A stretch of 64,000 nucleotides of DNA from Euonymus europaeus (taxonomy: Eukaryota; Streptophyta; Magnoliopsida; Celastrales; Celastraceae). Where the stretch lies: assembly GCA_963580455.1 (NCBI GenBank), contig OY756958.1, positions 19,542,501 through 19,606,500 of the forward strand, given 5' to 3'. Shown piece after piece: positions 23,769 through 34,800 of the stretch (position 1 is its first letter; every line of letters begins with the position of its first letter). Made by a program: the position numbers and the translations under genes. Under the pieces are notes generated by a model. That model ran no database searches. It was given only the letters and a program-made list of their open reading frames with translations, and was not told the DNA's origin.

Positions 23769-24234
23769 GTACCTTTATCTACCGTGGAAACCACCATTAA
23801 ATCTTTATCATATAAGGTTTTTGTCACCACACTTGCTGAGCTTGAAGAATTTTTGTACTAACCCTTCTTCTTTTGATTTTTCAATAGTGCATAGTTCTTC
23901 TTCTTGTGGCCCTTCTAAATATTCATCCTTTTTCACCTTGTGCTTTGAGTTTCCTCTGGATTTTCCTCGGGACTGTTCTTCGTCTCCATCTCTACCCCAT
24001 GGTACCTTTATCTACCGTGGAAACCACCATTAAATCTTTATCATCTAAGGTTTTTGTCACCACACTTGCTGAGCTTGAAAAATTTTTGTACTAACCCTCC
24101 TTCTTTTGATCTTTCAATAGTGCATAGTTCTTCTTCTAGTGGCCCTTCTAAACATTCATCCTTTTTCACCTTGTGCTTTGAGTTTCCTCTGGATTTTCCT
24201 CTAGACTGTTTTTCGTCCCCATCTGTACCCCATC
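23769..24234. repeat. 233-bp tandem duplication within copia gag
   Basis: The segment 23769-24001 is repeated at 24002-24234 with only a few substitutions, including the start GTACCTTTATCTACCGTGG. On the minus strand it spans the decayed zinc-knuckle region of the copia gag fragment. Confidence 0.9.
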
Positions 24235-24794
24235 CTCATTTTGAACGAGTAGCCAATCGCTCTTGATGGTTATCTCCATCTACCTTTTCCATTGAATGAT
24301 GAGATCGTAACGCTATGACAACTTCCTCATACTCAAGCTTGTTTTTCCCATACATCAACAAAGTAGTCAGATGCTTGAACAATGATGGTAATGTGCATAA
24401 TAGCACAAGAGCTTTGTCTTCATCATCTAACTTCACTTCCACTCATAATAAATCATTCACCTTATGATTGAATTGGGAAATATGATCAAATAAATATGCC
24501 CCTTCTTCCATTTTGAATGTCAATAGATCACGCTTTAGGAATAACTTGTTAGTGACATTCTTTGACATGAATAGGCTCTCCAATTTCATCCATAGAAAGC
24601 TTTGACTTCCATATCCTATCAATTTTCTGCACTTATCTTGTTTGATTCATTCTCGATTGTTGCCATTTGAACCTTTGATTGCATCAATAGATCACTAACC
24701 CACATGTGCCACAAACTGAAATTGTCCTTACCATTGAATCTGTCAAACTTGGTATACATATTCGATTTGCTCATCTTGTCTATGTAAACCTTAG

Positions 24795-24808
24795 ACTCCG
24801 ATACCAAT
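24795..24808 (-). other. Copia primer-binding site
   Basis: TGGTATCGGAGT abuts the inner LTR end. It matches the usual TGGTATCAGAGC of elements primed by initiator tRNA-Met with one central change. Confidence 0.8.
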
Positions 24809-25019
24809 TGTTGAATAACTCAGCTCACACACACACATAGAGATTTGATTATGATATATTTATCAAATGATCAAAACAAAAAAGAGAAAAGAAGAACACA
24901 AGATTTACGTGGTTCGACAAGAATGCATAGATCTATGAAATTTATGATTTCCTTTAGATATGAGAATTTTAGTAAGTACAATTTCCCCTTTTGTAGCAAG
25001 CTGCCTATGCACCCATAAT

Positions 25020-25457
25020 TAGGGGTGGAAGTACAGGTTTTCGGTTCAGTTTTAGATCAAAATCAAAAAAATCGAATAATATATAGAACTAAATCAAACC
25101 AAACCAAAATTTAATAAACGATTCGATTTAAACCGACTTAATGAATGTTTGTTGTATTCATGTCATACTTGATTACTAATAGACTATTAATCAAGCTGTC
25201 AAATACTAAATAGTAACTAATAGTATTAATAATACTGTAATAGACTAATCTATATTTTTTAATTTTAAATAAATAAAGTTCCCTTTTTAGTTTGAAATCG
25301 AAATTATTTTCTATAATTCGAAAACTGAACTGAAAATTGAAATAAATAAAATCATAAAATCGACATTGAACCATAAACTAATAAACCAAACCAAACTTAG
25401 TATTTCAGTTCAGTTTGTGGTTCAGATTTCCGTTTGGTCCGATTTCTTCCATCCCTA
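25020..25457 (+). mobile_element. hAT MITE inside copia LTR
   Basis: Ends are TAGGGGTGGAAGTACAGG (left) and TAGGGATGGAAGAAATCGG (right, reverse complement). They are bounded on both sides by CCCATAAT (25012-25019 and 25458-25465), an exact 8-bp target duplication. The 438-bp interior is AT-rich, with GGTTTGGTTYRG-like blocks near both ends and no coding potential. Confidence 0.9.
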
Positions 25458-25573
25458 CCCATAATTACAGTTATACCCTATACTAATCCTAAACTAATAC
25501 TCACAACTTTCTACCTTCTTCTAGAGCTCTTTGGTGTAAATAAATATTTTAATATGAGCCACTTTATTTAACA

Positions 25574-28454
25574 TAAATTACAGCAACCAAAGATCAAAAC
25601 ATCATGTGAAGGTTACTTGAAAATTGAAAAGCTATCAACTGCATTTTTGCAAATCTTTCTTCCCAAGTATGGAATGGCTCAAGACTTTCCTCTTCACTTT
25701 TGCTCCTTTGAATCTTTTCCATTGGATCTTCTCAATATTTAATCTTGTCCCTTCATCTCCTTCTAATTTATTCCCTTCATCTTCAAAAATGAAATCAAAC
25801 TCATCCCTCCAAAAACTAGGCATTTGAATTTCAAATTTGTCCCTTCAAGAGACTTGGCTCTAAGACATGTTTGGATTTCTTCTTCTCTTCATGATATAAA
25901 TAACCCACAACTTGCAACCAAAAAATCTCTCAGGAATTCTAATTCTCCTTACATAGGGTAGCTGGTCCATGAATAGTATTTTGCCAATAATAGCAAATGT
26001 GTGATGTGGCAAGTTCTCCTCCGAGAGTTTTTGGCTCCAAGCTTTTAAATTCAAATGGATGTAAGGCTTCTCAAAATACCTAAAAAGGTTTCTAACTCTT
26101 GTAAAAACTAAATAACCGAATCCCCAACTCCAAATAATTTATCCAACATCAATTCAACTTAGACTAACCCAATAAGAACAATTAGGGCTAATTGAGTAAA
26201 TTTTGAGTTTCCCCAATTTAAGTCTTCTTGACTCCAAATTTGGTTAACATTCTCAATAATCATATATTAGACCCTTTCCTAAATAACTCCTTCAATGAAG
26301 CTCAAAACTTTGATCAAAATCAACTTATATAGCTCTCAATAGCTCAATTTCTCTTAAATAGGGTTTCCTAGGGGTTTTGGGGTTCTAGGGCACTCCAAGC
26401 CTAACCACTTCCATCTCAATTCTCCACAACCACTTTGTATCTTTTATGAATGTCTCAAGGAGGTGTTTGATTTGTACCTACAAAGAAATGAGTGATAGAA
26501 CACTCCAATTTTGATTGTAAGCTCAAAGAGCTTCAATGCTAAGAATTGTAGGTTAGAATCATATCAAATCAACCCAAAACTTTTGGATGGATGGATGAAT
26601 GATAAATTATTATATATTTTTGGAATTAAACACACCAAATTTAAAGTCATTTCAAGCACCATAGCATGTAGTTAACAAAATTGGACATTTTGGAATCCAA
26701 GTGTCAATCTACTGCTCCCTAGGGGGATCCACAGGGCTCCAAATTTGGTCTTTGTGCATTCCGAACCACTTTGTATTCTCTTTGTTTCTAGTCTTTCACT
26801 TCTTTCACTATAATTTCCTTGTCGTCATTATAATTGATCATCAAAGCGTCAATAGTCGGCACCACACTAGTAACCCCTAATGATCGTGTTTTCTTGTAGG
26901 TTGTCAAAGGCCTCTCCCGATCTTACATATTGATTATATACTTTTGGGCTACAACTAGTTGGTAGTGGCTTTCCCACCTTTATTGAGGTTATTGGTTCTA
27001 GCCACAAAAGGCGCAGAATAAATCCTAGATTTCTCCATATAAATTCAGCCAAAAACTTCAGGCCCAAAACCTGCGAGAACCTTGGAAGGTTCGATGACCC
27101 AACGGGGCTCAGTCCTGCTTCAGCTCACAAAGCACAATTCTTTCTAATTGGGTTTCCGTCTCAACGGTGACAAAATTGAAACGTTGGATCTCTCCTCACA
27201 CGCTGGATTACATGCCCGCCTATAACAAAATTCCGTCTCAATGAAAACTCGAATGGTTCTAGATAATCATTAGATGCAAAATGCGAAACATGCATGTTAT
27301 CTTTTTAACAGTTAATTGATGATAATTCCTGAAACATACCTTGTTTATCACCAATAAAATTCTTAAGTCTTGTGTCATCAGGTCATTTGAACTCTTATTT
27401 CATTAAGGGCAAATTGAAATAAAATAAAGTTATAATGAAAAATTTACCATTATTTGTTAAATAATAAAATAATTTTTGGAGCCCACCATCATCCACCATG
27501 GTGTACAAACCTTGGAACCAGATTGCACGAGATTCAGTTCAAATTAAGCTTCGGTTATTTAAGGAGTGGAGGAATGTAATAACTATGCATGTCCTGCATG
27601 GTGACTAAAAAAATTGCTTTATTTTCATCTTTCTACCTATAATGTATGCGTGGTGGATTGATTCGGAAACTACTACCTTCACGTGATCATCGGTAACTCG
27701 TGAACGTATGAATTCGTTAGTTTGCTTTTGAATTGTGGTCTCCATTATCTGCTCTTTGGTGCAAGGAGCACTGTACTTCTAGGTAAGACCATGAATCCCT
27801 TAAACAATAATAGGCAGATCTACCACATTGAAACGAGTTTGATTTCAATAATAGGTGCGATTTCCCTTTAAACAATTTTCAGCTTTAAAAACCTCTTTGG
27901 AAAAAGTGTTTATATCAGAAAAAGAGATGTGATAAATAGAATTTTATTAATAGCCTTTTTTAAAATAAAATAATCCATGCGTTTTTATTTAAATTTAACC
28001 TAATTTTTTTTCTCTTAGGTAAATTTCATTATTTCATTGTCTTTTGAAATTCCTTTTTTTTTTATTGTGTGTTCAGTCCAAATTTTACATTTTAAGCTAA
28101 ATTTCACTGTTTTTTAAAATATCATTTTTTAAAGAATATTACTGTTTATAGAATGTGAATTTAGTTCAAATTTCATAGTCTTTTTTTAAAAAAATAAAAA
28201 AAAAATTTCGTTGTTTTTTAATTCCAAACATCAATCAAATTAGCCAAAAGAACTAGCGAGGAAGCCATCAACCATAAAATCGCAAATATCAATTTATATA
28301 CAAACCAAATATGTAAAATTGGGGTCATAAAATGAGATTTACAACCATGAATAGTTATTTTAAATGGATGTAAAAATGTTGTTATGCAATGATAGTTTGT
28401 ATAAATAGGGTTGTATATATATTACTTTTCACTATAAAAACCTATTCAATTAAG
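25574..28454. other. AT-rich spacer, no gene recognised
   Basis: I see no convincing coding region on either strand. The 26860-27230 stretch has higher GC content and a 66-codon minus-strand frame with no recognisable motif. It could be an old LTR. The 27950-28250 stretch is low-complexity, T-rich sequence with repeated AAATTTCA words. Confidence 0.5.
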
Positions 28455-28745
28455 GTCTGTGACAACTCCAACCATGCATATAAATGATAATGTATATGAT
28501 CCAACTACCATTTTACATACCCTCAAATTAGAGGTCCAACTCCGGTTGTATCTTGAGTTGCATTTTATAACCAAGCTCATTTGAATGTATATTTATATCC
28601 ACTTTATATCTGCATGGACAAGATACAACTCAAATTGTATTTACAACCCAAGATACAATTTGAATTGGACCTCTGATTTGAGGGTATGAGTATGTAAAAT
28701 GAATATATAGCCCCGTTTACAACTTGGGTTGGAGATGCTCTAACA
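28455..28745. mobile_element. Foldback MITE-like element
   Basis: Long inverted arms: 28508-28561 (CCCTCAAATTAGAGGTCCAA core) pairs with 28645-28702 (TTGGACCTCTGATTTGAGGG core). Outer ends ACAACTCCAACC and GGTTGGAGATGCTC are also complementary. The GAGCATCTCCAACC-type end is a familiar MITE terminus in plants. The superfamily is not assigned and no clear target duplication was found. Confidence 0.65.
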
Positions 28746-30230
28746 AATGTGTTTTCTAACCTAATTTTCTTGGTAACAAGGGTGTTGGATACTTTGGTGT
28801 TGATATTAAAATAAAGATTCTGATGCAGTTGCTGTTGAATAAAGATGCTATAAACTGATCCCCTCCCTCGAAAAAAAAAAAAGAAAAACTCAAAATAATC
28901 TCCTCTTCAAAAATTGATCAGAGCTCCCCACCTCTTCTCCACCATTTCCTCCTCCACCTTCCATGCGTATGATCTGGCCATTTCTTTATCTAGATCCATT
29001 TTAATTTTTATGTTTTGTGGTAAGTAAGGATTTTACAGGGTTTCTCTCCTCCAACTATAGATCTTCTCTATCCATCATGCATGCATCTTTGAGGACACAA
29101 TCGATTTTTTAGTGTTGAAACTTTCAAATTTGAGTGAGATCGACCTCTCTTGTTAAAGTCGTAAATCCAAGTTATAATATGTGTGCTAGTTTTTTGTTTA
29201 GTCTTTGTTTACCTGACATACACCAGTGGAGTCTGGAATCATTTGGTGGTCATCCAATGGTGGCTGGTGTAATAAAGTGTCCTTCTAGGGTGGTAATCTG
29301 TGTGTCTATTTTTATTTTTATTTAGTATTCTACATTGTACTCCATCTTTTATGATAGCACAAGTGGCTATAGATTGCAATTACCTATTTTATTAAGTAAT
29401 TTAACAAAATCAAGTCTACAACCTTTTTCAAACAAAATGTTGTAAATTGTTAAGAGATAGTATTTGAGTAGGTAAAATAAATGGAAAAATTAGAAATAGA
29501 TCCCTCAATAAATTTGAATTTTATAGACATATACCCTCCATTTAAGGCCTAACCCCCCACCCAACCCCACCCAAAAAAAAAAAAAAAACACTGCTTAGCC
29601 CAACAAGTCCAAGAAATCAAATTTAAGCTCAGAATCTCTATTCTGCTCCTAACCAAACCCAAGTTCTATTCGCCTGCTAAGTAATTTTAATTATTTTATC
29701 AAGTTTATGGATGTGATTTTTATTTTTTAAATGCTAATTAGTGATAAATATATCTAATCTCAAAAAAAATTTGGGAACGCTTTCCTGGACTTTTGCACAA
29801 AGTTTTGCTCCCCTAATATTTGATGTTGGTTCCGCCCCTAGCTGTGAAGGAATTTTTTGGCAACTCTCTGGTTTCGCATACCAACTGGAAAGTGTAGTTG
29901 AGAAAAACTAGGAATGTAGAGAATGTAAATTTTGTGATATAGTACTTAGTCTGCTCGATCTTTATCTCGCTAGAATTTTCCTTTTTCGCAAACAGAACGT
30001 TCCTTTCATGGGAGTAATTTCAAAATTTGTTCTCTTCAATGTAGCCTTCTCACAAAAGATATCCTCAAATAATCCTGAATTCCAACAACAGAATTCTGAA
30101 TTTTAGATAAAACCAAATCATTATATATACCTGCAAAATAGACGAGTGGTTAGAGAAAAGCTCTTCTTGCTTGCTGCATATCAGACATTGATTTGTTGCA
30201 AAGATCCGTTGATGAATTCCATCTCATCAC
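28746..30230. other. Non-coding spacer upstream of SPS
   Basis: No gene is seen. There are poly-A tracts near 28868-28890 and 29571-29588. The second follows a C/A-rich stretch and could be a decayed retroposon tail, but nothing supports that further. Confidence 0.4.
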
Positions 30231-30239
30231 ATATCATAC

Positions 30240-30560
30240 CATGACTAGAGACTAAAACCTTGTTTGAGAGAGGGGTTGGAAGGGATTCATGAACAAGCAA
30301 ACCCCTCCGAACTCCTGCTTAACACTAACATTTCAAAAGTGTTCGGAGGACTTCACAAACCCTTTCCAACACCTCCAAACATCCATTTTTTAACTCATCA
30401 AAATGAGGGGTTGAGAGATGTTCATTCACATAAACTCTCTCAACACCTGTCAACCCCTCCCAACCCTTATAAATAACAATCAATGGTTCACTTTTATGAA
30501 CCCATTCCAACCCTATATTTCGAAATTCAACTCCTATCAACCCCTCCCAATACTCATGTA
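30240..30560. repeat. Inverted-repeat-rich block, possible MITE
   Basis: The word GTTGGAAGGGATTCATGAA near 30275 pairs with TATGAACCCATTCCAAC near 30495. AACCCCTCC/GGAGGGGTT-type words recur across the block in both orientations. No defined ends or target duplication were found. Confidence 0.35.
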
Positions 30561-30913
30561 AAGCATAACCTAAAAATTATTTTTAGTATAAACATTAACC
30601 AAATTATTTCAGATGAGTACTCATCCCTATTACACGAAAAGTGATTATTTCCTTTCACATTATCATTTTCTACAGCGCGTAAAATGTAAATATACTTTAA
30701 GAACATGGTAGGATCCAAACAAATAACAATAAACGGAGCTTATTAAATTCAATTTGTTTAAAAAAAAAACATACATGTGTCTTTGAACTGAGTCAAAATA
30801 GGAGCGAGGGTTTTGGAAGGCCATGGCAGGGAGATAAAGCTGCAAGTTCGCATTGGGAAACGGACAACAATTGGAAATGTAAAAAATAGATCATGTGATT
30901 TTAATATACTATA

Positions 30914-30923
30914 GACACGTGTC
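30914..30923. promoter_or_regulatory. Palindromic G-box/ABRE upstream of SPS
   Basis: GACACGTGTC is a perfect 10-bp palindrome with a CACGTG core, 560 bp upstream of the SPS ATG. Such sites bind bZIP/bHLH factors in plants. Function here is inferred only from sequence and position. Confidence 0.45.
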
Positions 30924-31483
30924 GCTATCTCCAGTTAGACCCACCCATGCATTGCCATCTGGTTCTCTCCCTCCATATTATCTCCTCCTCATGCTTGATC
31001 TCTCTCTCAAATACGCCTCCCTACAAATCCCACTCGGATCTGAATTCTATCTCACAACACACACAAAATTCCCCAAAGAAGGGTTCTCGTTTTATTTTCC
31101 TGGAAAATCACACAGACAAAGGTACAGACGCGAAATCCAACAAAACCAACTCTAGCTCGATCGTCTGCAATTTGCATGAATGACACATGACACAGTGACG
31201 CAGATTGTGAATGTCGTTGGAACATCCTTCCGCCTTTTCTTTAATTTTCCGGGTAGATAGAAAGGAGTGGTAGTTATTTTCCTTCATTCAAAACACTCTC
31301 AAATCCCAAAAAAATATCTATATTGCACGTATAGTTTCATTTTGAGCGCACGAGGGCTACGTATTTCGGTGTGAAAAGCCCCAATCCAATAGGATCCTCG
31401 AATGCTGTCGATTTAGTGATAATAAACTATATGGTTATTGTCAAAAATTTAAAACATCTTTAAAGGAGAAAATTTTGGGTGAA

Positions 31484-31767
31484 ATGGCTGGGAACGAGTG
31501 GATTAATGGCTACTTGGAAGCCATTCTGGATAGTGGGGCAGCGGCCATTGATGAACACAAGCCGATGCCCGTGAATCTGAGCGAAAGAGGGCATTTCAAT
31601 CCGACCAAGTATTTTGTGGAAGAAGTGGTTACGGCAGTCGATGAAACTGACCTTCACAGGACATGGATCAAGGTGGTTGCTACCCGCAACACTCGCGAAC
31701 GCAGCTCCAGGCTCGAGAACATGTGCTGGCGCATCTGGCACCTCACCCGCAAGAAGAAGCAGGCGTG

Positions 31768-31809
<42 letters not shown>

Positions 31810-34800
31810 GCATACACATACAAGTATATATAGGTATGTATGTGGTATCTGTGTAATTGGGTTAGTGTTAATGTAATTGTATCTTTTTTTTTTTGTTGAC
31901 AGTCACTCATTATTGCCAAATCTATAGATTTGTGGGCATTGAATTGAATGTATGTATATGCATGTATTCTTTACATCTATTGATTCTGCATAATGCATAC
32001 AGGGCGTGATTGTTTAAAATGAGATTTAATTTCCATCTCTTAATAATTGGATTTCTGATACAGTGAAATGAGTTTTGCTTAAGAAATGGCAGTTGGCTTT
32101 AAGTTCTTGTAAACCCCATATGAAATTGTCCTGTTTCTGTGACAGGACTTGATTGTTGTTAAGTGTTTAATAACCCTGTTTCGGAAAATTGACAGTTATA
32201 TCTCTTTTGATGCAAGGTAAGGTCATCCTGTAGTTGGTCGATTTCTTATACGTTTGTCTTTGTTGTTGTCAATATTTCTTCTCTTCGGGAGAGAGAAACG
32301 GGCATATGTGCGCTTTAGTCTATGAGGATTGCTATATATTTACTTTGGTACAATTTTCTTGTGTTAGATTCTCTATTTGTTAATTGACCTTTCAAAGGAT
32401 TGGCATCATTTAACGTAGGAGTTATTTTTGTTTGTAATTTTAGATATATAAACAATGATACAACTCTCTACTCTTTTGTGAAACTAAATGTAATTTTGAT
32501 GATGTGGATAGTTGGAATGGGAGGAACAGCAGAGGTTAACAGACCGGAGATGGGAAAGGGAACAAGGACGTAGAGATGCAACTGAAGACATGTCCGAAGA
32601 CTTGTCAGAAGGAGAAAAGGGAGATAGCTTAGGGGAGATGATGACAAGTGAGACCCCGAGGAAAAATTTGCAGAGGAACTTATCGAACCTTGAAGTATGG
32701 TCTGACGATAAGAAGGAAAAGAAACTTTATATTGTACTTATCAGGTATACTTCTTTGTAGTGTATGTTAATCATGTAGTCAGCTTATTTGTAGCATGGAT
32801 CTAACGCGAAATTCTTTCTTAACCATACTAGTTTTTGCTGTTTATTTGCTTAAAGTTTGTGGCAACTGAATCTCTTGGACTGTGTCAGAAAGTCATTTAT
32901 AAGATCAACTTCAAATATATTTCATCCTTTTATCTTGTCATTCTCATTTCCAATAGTTGGTTTTGGTGGTGTTATATCAATCACTGCTATTTAGATTAGT
33001 CATAAACTTATTTACCACGTCCTTTGGCATTTCTCATAATTGAATATTGCCATCCTTGTAATGTCAAGGCAATCCTAGTTGACATATTGTTGTTCCATGA
33101 GAAGCTTCATTGTTGTGCTTTCTCCTTATCTGACGTTACTAAATTTATATTCATCAAGAAGTAAAGCTCAAAGTTTATCATTGACTACAGATCTATAGAG
33201 GTGATTTCTGTTGCACCTTATGAACTATATATTTTAAGTTAACATTTCAGTTTTGGAGGACGATATAAATATGCACATCATAGATAATTGAAATTCTTCC
33301 TCATGCTCAGTTTACACGGTTTGGTTCGAGGAGAAAACATGGAGCTTGGTCGAGATTCCGACACTGGTGGACAGGTAATAATCCATCAGATGCAATGATA
33401 GAATAACATCATTCCTCTAGATTATATGCCTCTTGCACTTTTTAGGTCAAATATGTGGTAGAACTTGCTCGGGCAATGGCACATATGCCTGGGGTGTACA
33501 GGGTAGATCTCTTCACTCGCCAAATTTCATCACCTGAAGTAGATTGGAGCTATGGTGAACCAACAGAAATGCTAACTGCAGGCCTTGAAGACGATGACGG
33601 CGGTGTGGGGGAGAGCAGTGGCGCATATATAATAAGGATTCCCTTCGGTCCACGTGATCAGTACCTTCGAAAAGAATTACTCTGGCCCTATAGTCAAGAA
33701 TTTGTAGATGGAGCTCTAGCTCATATTCTTAATATGTCAAAAGTTCTGGGCGATCAGATTGGCTGTGGACAGCCTGTATGGCCATATGTTATTCATGGCC
33801 ATTATGCAGATGCAGGAGATAGTGCTGCTCTCCTATCAGGTGCTTTAAATGTCCCAATGGTTTTAACCGGACACTCCCTTGGGAGGAACAAGCTTGAACA
33901 GCTTCTTAAGCAGGGACGGCAATCAAAAGAGGATATCAATACAACATATAAGATAATGAGAAGGATAGAAGCAGAAGAGTTATCCCTTGATGCGGCAGAA
34001 CTTATAATCACAAGCACTAAGCAGGAGATTGATGAACAATGGGGACTTTATGATGGTTTTGATGTCAAGCTTGAGAAAGTCCTTCGTGCTCGTGCTAGAC
34101 GTGGGGTCAATTGCCATGGACGTTACATGCCAAGGATGGTGGTAAGAATCATTTTTTCTTATTCCTCAGAGCTATTTTTTTACCTGTACAAGAGCCAAGG
34201 TAAGAGTGGAAGGAAATATTTTATATTCTACAAAAAGCAACCTTGGCATAATATGTCATGCAATGCAGTTTATAGTTTCATCATTTTCTTTGGCACAAAC
34301 TTGATATTGTAAAAAGCAATCTAGAATATTATGCCAATCGAAAAAAATGGTTTTATACCTCAATCATTCGTTTTATCGAAAAAAATTAGAAACGAGCGAG
34401 GTAAATTATATTAGCTTAGTTTTTGCAAATGTGAAACAATTCTAAAGCATGATTGTTTCCCAGGTAATCCCTCCAGGCATGGACTTCAGCAGCGTTATGG
34501 TTCAAGAAGATTCCGCTGATGTTGATGGGGAACTTGCAGCTCTTGTTGGTAGTACTGAGGGGTCTTCTCCGAAAGCACTTCCAGCTATATGGTCTGATGT
34601 GAGTATCCCCTTTAGGACAAACTGTTACTGCAGATATCAATACTAAGAAAAACTAGTCTCCTCAAATATATATATATATATTTTTTTTACAGTTGATGCG
34701 GTTCCTTACCAATCCCCACAAGCCGATGATCTTGGCCTTGTCAAGGCCTGATCCAAAGAAGAACATCACAACACTTTTGAAAGCCTTTGGAGAGTGTCGT

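Larger units (their letters stand above)
23769..25573 (-). mobile_element. Copia element fragment: 5' LTR, primer site and gag
   Basis: Minus strand: the LTR (25573-24809, TG...CA bounded) holds a hAT MITE. It is followed by the primer-binding sequence ATTGGTATCGGAGT (24808-24795), complementary in type to initiator tRNA-Met. Gag follows: FDRFNGKDNFSLWHMWV, a MEEGAYLFDHISQFN-like region, and the UBN2-type core DDEDKALVLLCTLPSLFKHL (24420-24360). After the basic and zinc-knuckle region the fragment stops at the tandem duplication. There is no pol and no 3' LTR. Confidence 0.85.

Noticed and set aside
26867..27067. 66-codon minus-strand frame in GC-richer spacer
   Set aside because: No motif, no splice context, and no LTR partner found.
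31475..31483. TTG start three codons upstream of the SPS ATG
   Set aside because: Plant nuclear genes use [13 protein letters not shown] is the conserved family start.
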